Positions 13,901 to 22,014 of a DNA stretch of 64,000 nucleotides are shown one piece after another. This DNA comes from Chlamydomonas reinhardtii (taxonomy: Eukaryota; Chlorophyta; Chlorophyceae; Chlamydomonadales; Chlamydomonadaceae). The notes beneath the pieces are model-generated. The model did no database searches. It had not been told where the DNA came from and saw only the letters and a program-made list of their open reading frames with translations. A program made the position numbers and the translations under genes. The DNA is taken from positions 5,381,195 through 5,445,194 of the forward strand of contig NC_057015.1 of assembly GCF_000002595.2 (NCBI RefSeq), written 5' to 3'. Numbering within the stretch: position 1 is the first letter of the stretch; each line of letters opens with the position of its first letter.

Positions 13901-14378
13901 GTCAGGAAGAAAGGTGGGAGTGATGGTCTCTAGCAGCGGCGCCAGCGGATCTTCTCAATTGTCTCCTGTAGCCGCAACTGACGTACCGTACTGCGTTGAA
14001 TGTTTCCCTCCTCGTGCCACGCCCCTCTGGCGCGCAGATTCAGGCTGCTCTGAGCTCGCGGCTGGATGCCCAGGCCACGGAGCTGGGGCAGCTGCAGGAG
14101 GCGATGGGGGCACTGCGGGAAGTCATGGGTGAGTGGAAGTCGTGGGTCGAAGGGAACTGGCGGTGCGTGGACTAGTGGAACGGGTATGGCAGTGCGGGGG
14201 GCACCTGATTGCTCGTTTCAACTCTTTACTTGGTGCATGTGCTGCTTCTGGGTGTCTACGGTGATGTGATGCCCTGGTGCCCCATGCGCATGCAGATGCC
14301 TCGCTGCACACGCGTGACGATGTGGAGCAGCGCCGCCGGTCTGTGCTGGCACGTGCGTACGGCGACGAAAATTACTGA
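4560..14378 (+). CDS. TRP-family cation channel, TRPM-like, many exons
   Basis: More than twenty short exons can be followed in compatible phase from ATG 4560 to TGA 14376-14378. The N-terminal about 210 residues are low-complexity. A long cytosolic region follows with TRPM-homology-like features (PDYDEGRVAEAANLAAKYGG near 5258-5320; SPLRIAFEDRDYGFMAS near 8144). Next come hydrophobic segments resembling S1-S6: WFLSWVVPAAFLSSPRGRW (8850), LCLWLFGNVIEAMETV (9149), LCESLMLSLCVGYLLVI (9571), LVWCSLAVPVFLKFLYML (9835), a pore-region stretch with VMLMYFSAFLGAFD (10328), and VVYLIIAGILLANLLI (10752). S6 runs into ISYKYRPDQV, comparable to the TRP S6/TRP-helix junction. Further hydrophobic segments follow (about 11740-11830, 12350-12440, 12630-12680), then a low-complexity tail and a short coiled-coil-like end (LGQLQEAMGALREVM; VEQRRRSVLARAYGDENY). 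The plasma or ciliary membrane is likely by family; ion selectivity cannot be read. The stop exon is fixed by phase (G+AT). A polycystin is less likely because no large extracellular TOP domain is visible. Confidence 0.72.
7754..7958. repeat. Interrupted (TG)n microsatellite in a TRP-channel intron
   Basis: The intron that starts just after CTGCAG at 7753 opens directly into TG repeats: about 120 bp of mostly (TG)n, a non-repeat spacer, then about 40 bp more. The repeat supplies the donor GTGTGTG. It encodes long Val/Cys or Thr/His runs in open frames that should not be read as protein. Confidence 0.9.
10987..11038. repeat. (ACC)n trinucleotide repeat in a TRP-channel intron
   Basis: About 50 bp of CAC/ACC repeats with two interruptions, between the S6-encoding exon and the exon encoding the post-S6 ISYKYRP segment. 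It lies in an intron by the exon phases around it. Confidence 0.85.
12988..13015. repeat. (GCGG) short tandem repeat in a TRP-channel intron
   Basis: A run of GGCG/GCGG units follows the splice donor at about 12973. It is low-complexity sequence with no coding support. Confidence 0.7.
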
Positions 14379-15133
14379 CCTGGCTTATTGTTTGCTGTAG
14401 TAATCCTTCAGCTATCCGTTTGTCGTGCGGACGCACGTGCAACCGCAATGCAAACCTTTGAAGATGCTTGAAGATTGCTTGTGAAGGTTGAATGACCCTC
14501 CAAAGCTTGTGACTCCCGTTCGAATGCATATCGATATTCATAGAGTTTGGGTCGGAGACTGGGCCTCGGAAACACTGGCGCAAGGTTGCTGCCTTGCTGC
14601 TACGGCACTGCACACCTGGAACCAGAGCAGCGCACCACACGCGGTATTGCTTGATTGCGCATTCATGCTTGCTTTGTTATGCATGCACTGATCGATGATT
14701 TCGCAGTAATGGGGCATTGGTTGGCGGACACGGAGTATCCACGATAAAAGTGGCAACACGTGCACTTAGTCCTGGCGGCTGGCGTTGTTTCACACTGTGG
14801 GGCGGACGGGTGTGGGGGAGAAATGGGAGGAGTAGGGCACCGCACAGGCGCAGACACCACTTCAAAGCTGATGTACGGTATGTGCTGATTGTCCATAGAG
14901 TGCAAAGGAGAGAGGCGGCTTGGCCCTGTCGTCTTGGTTAGCCAGCTATGTTAAAGTGACGGCTGCCTGGATGCCTTCCGGTGGGTCCTACGGCTCTGGG
15001 CCGTGTAGCTGCGTAGTATTTGGCGGCCGAGTGCAAATGTGGTTTGGCCGGGGTGACGTGGCCATAGGTAGCGGGCTCGAGCTGATGGGCTAGTTGGTGT
15101 GTGTCCAGAAGGGCCGCCAAAGCAGTGAACACA
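14379..15133. other. 3' UTR and intergenic DNA before the LTR element
   Basis: No coding frame with recognisable content is visible between the channel stop and the left LTR. It presumably contains the channel gene's 3' UTR. A TGTAG occurs at about 14395, but no exact TGTAA was found nearby. Confidence 0.5.
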
Positions 15134-15972
15134 TGTCGTGCGCCGTTGCCGGCGTGTGTCATTCACCGGCAACCAGTGCCTGAGTATGAGTCATGAGGCG
15201 GGTAACAGCGTGTGAACTTAGGAGCGGGAAGTTACCCCAGCGGTTGAGAACTGACGAGCTGTGGGTGGGTTGTGCGAACTACGTCCCGGTGTGTGGCTAG
15301 AGGTTTGGCGTCTGTGGTTTAATTGTAGCCGTGTGACGGTGGTGTCTCTCTGGCTCTGGCGTCACCTTCGCCTGCACTGCGCAGGGCGAAGGCTCGTGGG
15401 CTCGTGTTGGAGGCGTTGGGCAGCTGGTCATGCGGGCGCTGAGCTGAGGAGGAGCTGCGTTGGGGGTCTGTTTGCCGTGGTGCTTTATAAGTGTGTGCTC
15501 AGGGGAGCTTGGGGTCCAGGTTTCGTAGACGGGCGGTTGGCTTGCCCTGCTGGGTGGTGAGCGTTGGGTGTCGGGCAGGGGGCCGCCCATGCAGGAGGCG
15601 GTGGCTCCCTAGTCCCGCAACACCGGCCCTGGCCCGGTGTTGCGGTGTTGCTCTCTCTCACACGACCTATCGTGCGTAGCTTTGTGAAAGCATCGGAGTG
15701 ATCAACCGACTGCTGCCTCAGACTCAACACCTGGGGCCGGGCTGCGGAGCGCGTTCACGCAACCAAACTCAACCACGGGGCATCAGTTACCAGCCGCTCG
15801 CACGCAGCCGCTGTAGCTAGCTCAATTAAGGCCCGCTCGGCTTAGTCCACCGAGCGCCCAGCCAGCTGGGAAAGACCGCCCTCGCCCCCGGAGTCGCCAT
15901 CGACAGCTGACGAGCAGTCGACCGTCCGCCCTCTGGCCCTAGCGAGTGGCCGTCGCCAAAGCGCCTTCAGCA
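15134..15972 (+). repeat. Left LTR of the Gypsy element
   Basis: 839 bp matched base for base, in every stretch I compared, by the right copy at a constant offset of 5553. It begins TGTCGTGCGCC and the shared part ends CTTCAGCA. It contains a strong hairpin (15615-15645). Confidence 0.92.
15615..15645. repeat. Perfect 12-bp inverted repeat (hairpin) in the left LTR
   Basis: CCGCAACACCGG, a 7-nt spacer, then CCGGTGTTGCGG. The same hairpin lies in the right LTR at 21168-21198. A role in transcript 3' end formation or RNA packaging is possible but is only inference. Confidence 0.8.
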
Positions 15973-15989
15973 ACACCGCAACCTGCCTC

Positions 15990-18900
15990 TTGGAATGCCA
16001 ACGCCTACTCGGCTCTTTCGGCTACTACCGAGGGTATGTCGACCACTACTCGGTCAAGATGGCGCCCATCACGGCGCTCACGGCCAAGGCAGTGGAATGG
16101 GGCCCGGACACGTGGACCGCAGAGCAGCAGCGCGCCCTGGACGCCATCAAGCACGAGTTTGCAGAAGGCGACCTGGTGCTGCGGCCGCTGGACCCCCAGC
16201 GTGAGCTCATCCTGCACACGGACTGGTGTGAGGTGGGCATCAGCGGCGTGCTGGGGCAGCTGGATGACGACGCGCTGGAGTACATGGTGGCCTGTGTCAG
16301 CCGCACCTGCAACGTGCATGAGCGGCGCTACGGCAGCTACAAGGGCGAGTTGCTTGCGGCGGTGTGGGCTGTCCAGACGCTGCGGCCGTACCTGCACGGC
16401 CGCCGCTTCACTCTCGTCACCGACCACGGGCCGTTGGAGTGGCTGATGACCCAGCGCGACCTCACTGGCCAGGCCGCGCGGTGGGCGCTGATCCTGCAGC
16501 AGTACGTGTTCAGCGTTGTGCACCGGCCCGGCAAGCTGCATCAGAACGCCGACGCTCTCAGCCGCTGCCCGCTGCCGACGGACGTTGATGCGGCTGGCGC
16601 GCGGCTGGACCAAGCGGATGAGCCACCACCGCCGCCGCCACCCGTGGTGTTGTACCCCGGCCGCCGCCTGCCCGCCTACGCCCAGCCCCCCACCGCCACC
16701 ACCCTCACCACCATCGCGGAGGCCGCTTTTCCGTCCGCCGACGGCTGGCTGCCGCGGCTTGCCGCGCACTTGGCCAGCTCCACGGGCGCTGCCTGGCCCT
16801 CCACCACCGTGGCCGGTGCCCGTGCCTCAGCCGTCTGCCTCGCCACGCTGCATGCCAGCCGCGCCGCCGGGCCGGGCGCCTGCGTGGTGGACGGCTCGGA
16901 CCTCCTGGCAGGCCACAACGGCACCACCAGCGATCTCAGGGAGATGGCGCCGGCGGCGGACACAGCGGTGCGCACAGCGGTGGCGCTGGTCAACCGGCAT
17001 GGGGCTAGCCTGCGGCAGCTGCGGCTGACGCCGCGGCTGCGGCTTCGGCTCTGCACTGCGCGGGGCAGCGTCGTAGGGCTCGACACCAGCCTGCAGCAGC
17101 ACTCTTTCTTCGACGCAGCGCAGGGCGACGGCGTTGCAGTGCTGGAAGCACCCGGCGGCCTGGCTGCCGGGCTGCAGGCCTGCCTACGATTGGGCATCAA
17201 GGTGCGGCGCTACGTGTCCATGGAGCCTCAGCCCGCAGTGCTGGGAGCCGTCGAGAAGCTGGTGCGGGCACTGGCCGCCGCCAACCCGCTGTGCCTGCCG
17301 CTTGCGGCCTGGCGGCAGGCCGGGGCGCCCCGGCAAACCGCACTGAGCGGCCTGCCGCTGCGCGACGGCGGGCAATGGCTGGTCTTCGCCAGCTGGGGTA
17401 GCACCAACGGCTGGAGCGACGCTGACGCCCTCAGCTTCGTGGGTGGCCTCCAGCTGGCGCTCCGCAAGCAGCACTGCGCACCGCCGGCCTACCTCCTCCA
17501 CGGCCCCACCACCACCCGCGCCGAGCAGGAGCAGCTGGGTTTCCCCTTTGGCCTGCCTGCGACGATGGACACAGTGCAAGCGGGCGTCGCCGCTCACAGG
17601 CTGGTGACGCTGTACACCAACCTTGCGGCGGCTGAGCACCTCGCGGCTGTGCTGGAGCGGCTGCCGCCTGAGCCCGACCGCACCCTGGCGCAACAGCTGG
17701 AACCGGGCCGCCGCCCCATGGTTGCGCTGCGGGTGGAGCCCCTACCCTACCGCCCAGCCCACGTCCCTGGCCAGCGACTGGTGGCCCTCCCGGCCGGGTC
17801 CGACGCGCCGCCATTGCGCACAGTACCCGGCGACGAGCCCTGCCATCTGTCAGTCACGGACTGGGAAGCGGTCCTCGGCCACCGGCCCGGCACTGCCGAC
17901 ACGCTACCGCCTGACCTGGCCATCCCAGCCCTGCGCAACCCCATCTCGCCCCGCACCGCCGCCACCGCCCTCGCCGCCTGCCTCGCCCTCCAGCGCAGCT
18001 ACCTCACGCCCCACGACACGCATGCCCCGCCGCCTCTGCGTGTGGCCCCGGCACCGTCGCCGCTGGGGGGGGGTGAGCCCGCGGGAGAGGATGACCAAGC
18101 AACGGTCATTGCGCGCGGGCTGCTACAGCGGCAGCCGGCGCCGGACCTTGCCTTCACCTTCTCCACGCTGGCCGCAGTTGCAGCAGACGCACAGGAGCAG
18201 GCGACTGCTACGGCAGAGAATCAGAGCTGGACGGACGTGTGGGAGGATGCAGAGGTCTTGGCGGCGCTGCGGGCCGGCGGGGCAGCAGCTGGGGGGGCAG
18301 CGCCACGACGGGTGACACGGCGTATGGCGGACTACCGCTGGGTCAACGGGCAGCTGCTGCGCAACATGTCGGACGGCCTCACCAGGGTGTGCCCGCCGCC
18401 GGACCAGAGGGTGGCGCTAACGCAGGCGGTGCATCAGCGCACGGGCCACCTGGGCGTCAGGCGGACGCTGGCACTGCTGCAGACTGGGCACTGGTGGTAC
18501 GGCATGAAGAACACCGTGCGGCAGGTGCTCCGGGCCTGCCGCGCCTGCGACATGAGCAACGCTCGCGGTGAGGCGCTGCCATCCAGGCTCAGCCCGCTGC
18601 CGGTCATGGGGCTCTTCTATCGCCTCGGCGTGGACCTGGCCGGCCCTCTGCCGCCATCGGAGCCGGACGGCAACCGCTACGTCATGGTCGTGATCGAGCA
18701 CTTCTCAAAGCACGTGGAGCTGCTGCCGCTGCGCGACAAGACGGCGGCACGCACAGCCCGGGCGCTGGCAGACGTGTTCGCGCGGTTTGGCGCGCCGGCT
18801 GAGGTGCTGACGGACAACGGCAGCGAGTTTGAGGGCGAGTTCGCAGAGCTACTGGAGCGCAGCTACGTGGACCACCGCCGCACCTCGCCCGGCCATCCCC

Positions 18901-20090
18901 AAGCAGATGGTGCGGCGGAGCGCGTGGTCCAGGTGCTGAAGCAGGCGCTGCGGAAGACCTGCTACCTGACCGCCGACGCCAGCGCGTGGGAGCAGGCACT
19001 GCCAGAGCTGCTTCTGGGCTACCGCTGCTCGCCCCAGGCCTCCACCCGCTACTCGCCCTATGAGCTCCTGTTCGGAGGTGTCGCCCCAGTCATCCCACCT
19101 GCGGTGCGTGAGCGGATCTCAGTGCCGTTGGACTTTGAGGACCCCGAGGCGGCGACGGCGTCTCTGCTGGCACGTATGGAGTGGGTGCGGCAAGCCTACC
19201 CTGCCGCCGCCAGCAACCTGCTCATCGCGCAGCACCGCGACACCCTGCGCTACTCCGCCATCCGCACGGGACGCTACCTGGCGAAGCCAATCACATACGC
19301 ACCCGGCGACTACGTCTACGTGCGGCGGGTGGACGCCGCGCAGCGCCCCACCCTGCATTTTGGCCAGCACGACACCATCCTGCGCGTGGAGTGCATTGGG
19401 CCCCTGGGCGTGGCCGTCCTGGTCGGCCGCGACGGTGCCCGCGTGCGGCGCCGTGCTGAACACCTGCGCCCATGCCACCTGGACATCGACCCCGCCATCG
19501 ACCCGCAGCTGTTCCGCCCCCAGCGCGACCTGCAGTGCGAGGTCTGCGGCTCCCCGCACCAGGAGGCTAAGATGGTGCTGTGCGACGGCTGCAACACCGG
19601 CTGGCACACCCACTGCCTGCGGCTGCCGCGTGTGCCCCGTGGCCAGTGGCTGTGCCCGCGCTGCAAGGAGCTGGACGCCGAAGAGGAGGTGCTGCGGGCA
19701 GGCTGGGCGGCTGAGGAGACTGGCGACGCTGCCGCCCCGGCGGCGGCGGCCGCTGGGCTGGCAGGCACGGCGGCTGGAGAGGCTGGCGCCGCGGCCGCAG
19801 CGCCCCAATGCGGGGCCGCCGGCCGCCGCGAGCGGCGCGGTGTGCCGGCCGCGGCGGCTGAGAGCGAGGAGCTGGGCCGCCTGCTGTTCCCCCGAGCCCG
19901 CACCCGGCGGCTTGACGAGGCCGCCTCCGATCTGGGGGGGCGGCGCGTGCGCAGGGCTGAGGAGGGACCGGACGGAGTGCTGGAGTACCTGGGCGCGCTG
20001 GCGCGGCCGCGGTACTTCCGCGTGCAGTGGAGTGACGGCGAGGAGCAGCAGCTGACGCTGGCGGAGGCGCGTCGGTTGCTCGCAGACTAG
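15990..20090 (+). CDS. Gypsy pol-derived open frame: RT end, RNase H, integrase, PHD finger, chromo-like tail
   Basis: Domains recognised along this frame, with approximate residue numbers: RT thumb/connection with LLGSFGYYRGYVDHYSVKMA (1-25); RNase H with acidic positions in LHTDWCE, GELLAA, VTDHGPLEW and NADALSR (about 75-200); a long Ala-rich spacer without recognisable motif (about 210-780); the integrase zinc site HQRTGHLG...CRACD (about 810-855); the integrase core with VDLAGPLP, LTDNGSEFEGEF and a downstream Glu in ADGAAERVVQ; a C4HC3 PHD finger with CEVC, CDGCNTGWHTHC and CPRC (about 1180-1230); and a C-terminal chromo-like segment with RYFRVQWSDGEEQQLTL. It is part of a broken element and is not a host gene. 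Family assignment rests on domain order and motifs. Confidence 0.85.
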   Translation: MECQRLLGSFGYYRGYVDHYSVKMAPITALTAKAVEWGPDTWTAEQQRALDAIKHEFAEGDLVLRPLDPQRELILHTDWCEVGISGVLGQLDDDALEYMVACVSRTCNVHERRYGSYKGELLAAVWAVQTLRPYLHGRRFTLVTDHGPLEWLMTQRDLTGQAARWALILQQYVFSVVHRPGKLHQNADALSRCPLPTDVDAAGARLDQADEPPPPPPPVVLYPGRRLPAYAQPPTATTLTTIAEAAFPSADGWLPRLAAHLASSTGAAWPSTTVAGARASAVCLATLHASRAAGPGACVVDGSDLLAGHNGTTSDLREMAPAADTAVRTAVALVNRHGASLRQLRLTPRLRLRLCTARGSVVGLDTSLQQHSFFDAAQGDGVAVLEAPGGLAAGLQACLRLGIKVRRYVSMEPQPAVLGAVEKLVRALAAANPLCLPLAAWRQAGAPRQTALSGLPLRDGGQWLVFASWGSTNGWSDADALSFVGGLQLALRKQHCAPPAYLLHGPTTTRAEQEQLGFPFGLPATMDTVQAGVAAHRLVTLYTNLAAAEHLAAVLERLPPEPDRTLAQQLEPGRRPMVALRVEPLPYRPAHVPGQRLVALPAGSDAPPLRTVPGDEPCHLSVTDWEAVLGHRPGTADTLPPDLAIPALRNPISPRTAATALAACLALQRSYLTPHDTHAPPPLRVAPAPSPLGGGEPAGEDDQATVIARGLLQRQPAPDLAFTFSTLAAVAADAQEQATATAENQSWTDVWEDAEVLAALRAGGAAAGGAAPRRVTRRMADYRWVNGQLLRNMSDGLTRVCPPPDQRVALTQAVHQRTGHLGVRRTLALLQTGHWWYGMKNTVRQVLRACRACDMSNARGEALPSRLSPLPVMGLFYRLGVDLAGPLPPSEPDGNRYVMVVIEHFSKHVELLPLRDKTAARTARALADVFARFGAPAEVLTDNGSEFEGEFAELLERSYVDHRRTSPGHPQADGAAERVVQVLKQALRKTCYLTADASAWEQALPELLLGYRCSPQASTRYSPYELLFGGVAPVIPPAVRERISVPLDFEDPEAATASLLARMEWVRQAYPAAASNLLIAQHRDTLRYSAIRTGRYLAKPITYAPGDYVYVRRVDAAQRPTLHFGQHDTILRVECIGPLGVAVLVGRDGARVRRRAEHLRPCHLDIDPAIDPQLFRPQRDLQCEVCGSPHQEAKMVLCDGCNTGWHTHCLRLPRVPRGQWLCPRCKELDAEEEVLRAGWAAEETGDAAAPAAAAAGLAGTAAGEAGAAAAAPQCGAAGRRERRGVPAAAAESEELGRLLFPRARTRRLDEAASDLGGRRVRRAEEGPDGVLEYLGALARPRYFRVQWSDGEEQQLTLAEARRLLAD

Positions 20091-20650
20091 GTTGGCGGGG
20101 AGTGAGGAGGGTCGGGCAGGGGGCTATTCAGAGGTTCACGAGGGAGAGGGCTAGGGGGGCGAGCGCTGGGGGGGCAGTGGGCTTTGTGCAGCGGCTCGCA
20201 GCCTGTCTCCACCACGGCTTGATCAGGCCTTGAGCGTCAGCCTGCCGCACCTACGCCAGAGGCGATTCGGCGGACTGGGCTATGGGAGGCAGTGAGCGGA
20301 GCCAGGAGCCGCCATGGCCATGCATTGCCCCCGGCGGAAGGGCCGGGACAGCCGGCGCCTTGAGGAGCGTCAGCATTTAGTAGGAGTAGCGAACGTACGG
20401 CTGTGGGGGCAGGTGGGGTTAGGCAGAGCATGTTAGTGCAGGAGTAGGTAGGGTGCAGGCCCAAACCGCGGGACCATATGCGTGCGAAGTTATGTGTGAG
20501 GCCCAAACTACGGGACCTGATGCGTGCCGTTGGTTGGCTGCGTGCGTGTGCTCGTGCCCTTGCTGTGCGTGCTGCCACCGGTCACTAGTACAACCATGCC
20601 GTCGTTAGGACCCCGGACATGTTTGTGGGGGGGACTTCAGCCCCCGGTGG

Positions 20651-20684
20651 CAGCCCTAGAGCAAAACATGGCTGGGGCGTGACA
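20651..20684 (+). repeat. 34-bp direct repeat, inner copy (next to the right LTR)
   Basis: The same 34 bases (starting CAGCCCTAGAGC and ending GGGGCGTGACA) occur here, 2 bp before the right LTR copy, and again at 21524-21557 at the outer end of the element. Confidence 0.85.
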
Positions 20685-20686
20685 GC

Positions 20687-21525
20687 TGTCGTGCGCCGTT
20701 GCCGGCGTGTGTCATTCACCGGCAACCAGTGCCTGAGTATGAGTCATGAGGCGGGTAACAGCGTGTGAACTTAGGAGCGGGAAGTTACCCCAGCGGTTGA
20801 GAACTGACGAGCTGTGGGTGGGTTGTGCGAACTACGTCCCGGTGTGTGGCTAGAGGTTTGGCGTCTGTGGTTTAATTGTAGCCGTGTGACGGTGGTGTCT
20901 CTCTGGCTCTGGCGTCACCTTCGCCTGCACTGCGCAGGGCGAAGGCTCGTGGGCTCGTGTTGGAGGCGTTGGGCAGCTGGTCATGCGGGCGCTGAGCTGA
21001 GGAGGAGCTGCGTTGGGGGTCTGTTTGCCGTGGTGCTTTATAAGTGTGTGCTCAGGGGAGCTTGGGGTCCAGGTTTCGTAGACGGGCGGTTGGCTTGCCC
21101 TGCTGGGTGGTGAGCGTTGGGTGTCGGGCAGGGGGCCGCCCATGCAGGAGGCGGTGGCTCCCTAGTCCCGCAACACCGGCCCTGGCCCGGTGTTGCGGTG
21201 TTGCTCTCTCTCACACGACCTATCGTGCGTAGCTTTGTGAAAGCATCGGAGTGATCAACCGACTGCTGCCTCAGACTCAACACCTGGGGCCGGGCTGCGG
21301 AGCGCGTTCACGCAACCAAACTCAACCACGGGGCATCAGTTACCAGCCGCTCGCACGCAGCCGCTGTAGCTAGCTCAATTAAGGCCCGCTCGGCTTAGTC
21401 CACCGAGCGCCCAGCCAGCTGGGAAAGACCGCCCTCGCCCCCGGAGTCGCCATCGACAGCTGACGAGCAGTCGACCGTCCGCCCTCTGGCCCTAGCGAGT
21501 GGCCGTCGCCAAAGCGCCTTCAGCA
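20687..21525 (+). repeat. Right LTR of the Gypsy element
   Basis: Same sequence as 15134-15972. A G-rich tract (GTGGGGGGGAC at about 20626-20636) lies upstream of it and could be the polypurine tract. The element's outer end may extend 32 bp further, to 21557. Confidence 0.92.
21168..21198. repeat. Perfect 12-bp inverted repeat (hairpin) in the right LTR
   Basis: Identical to the hairpin at 15615-15645, at the LTR offset of 5553. Confidence 0.8.
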
Positions 21526-21557
21526 GCCCTAGAGCAAAACATGGCTGGGGCGTGACA
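21524..21557 (+). repeat. 34-bp direct repeat, outer copy (right end of element)
   Basis: Second copy of the 34-bp repeat at 20651-20684. Its last bases (GACA) pair with the TGTC at 15134 as short terminal inverted repeats, and CACA follows. This is why the element end is drawn at 21557. Confidence 0.7.
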
Positions 21558-22014
21558 CACAAGTGCCTACATGCAAATACGGAGGCCTGGAAGGTAGCCC
21601 AGCACAAGGAGGAGGAGGCGGCAGCCAAGCGAGAGCGGCAGGCGGCGGGCGTGGCACTACTGAGGAGTGGCCGGCCAGGAAGCGGTAGAAGGTCGAGTGA
21701 AGGACGGAGGTGAGGAATGGAAGGCAAGGAAACGTTGGAGGCTGTGGAGGCTGAGGCTATGATCAGCTCGGCTGCTGCTCCACCTGGACCAACGGGCGTG
21801 TCACCGAGTGCGACCCGGTCGCCCCCTTGCAAGCTGCATCGGCATTAATAAATACATTTCCAGTTCTAGCAAGGGTCGCGGGGCAGAAAAACACACGAAA
21901 ATGAGACGGTACGGATCGGGCATCCCGCATTCGGTTTGGGCGCTTTGGCACTGACGGAGGAATTAGTGCAGTCCACGACTGATATTAAGTCGTGTCCAGA
22001 CTCAGCTAGGAGCC
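21558..22014. promoter_or_regulatory. Upstream region and 5' UTR of the eIF4G gene
   Basis: 457 bp between the retrotransposon end and the eIF4G start codon. It includes an AT-richer patch (21843-21905). No coding content was recognised. The element therefore inserted within about 0.5 kb of this start codon, so it may lie close to the promoter. Confidence 0.5.

Larger units (their letters stand above)
15134..21557 (+). mobile_element. Ty3/Gypsy LTR retrotransposon, broken, young
   Basis: Two 839-bp direct repeats (15134-15972 and 20687-21525) bracket a long pol-type open frame on the plus strand. The left end begins TGTC and the outer right end reads GACA. The bases just outside are CACA on both sides (15130-15133 and 21558-21561), a candidate 4-bp target-site duplication. 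Parts seen in order are the C-terminal part of reverse transcriptase, RNase H, integrase with an HHCC zinc site and DDE core, a PHD finger, and a chromo-like tail. A capsid gene, a protease and the catalytic palm of reverse transcriptase were not recognised, so the element is broken (at least one large loss) and could not be autonomous. RT-RNaseH-integrase order identifies Ty3/Gypsy rather than Copia. The LTR copies agree wherever I compared them, which implies a recent insertion. It sits between the channel gene and the eIF4G gene, in neither. Confidence 0.88.

Noticed and set aside
4560-14378. Polycystin (PKD2) identity for the channel
   Set aside because: No large extracellular TOP domain between S1 and S2 is visible, and the N-terminal region resembles TRPM homology instead.
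14510-14530. tRNA-like GTTCGAAT motif
   Set aside because: No matching acceptor stem, D-arm or anticodon arm could be drawn around it. No tRNA, rRNA or CRISPR array was found anywhere in the window.
21395-21832. Minus-strand open frame at the right LTR edge
   Set aside because: It spans the LTR and host flank, so it is a chance frame over an insertion junction.
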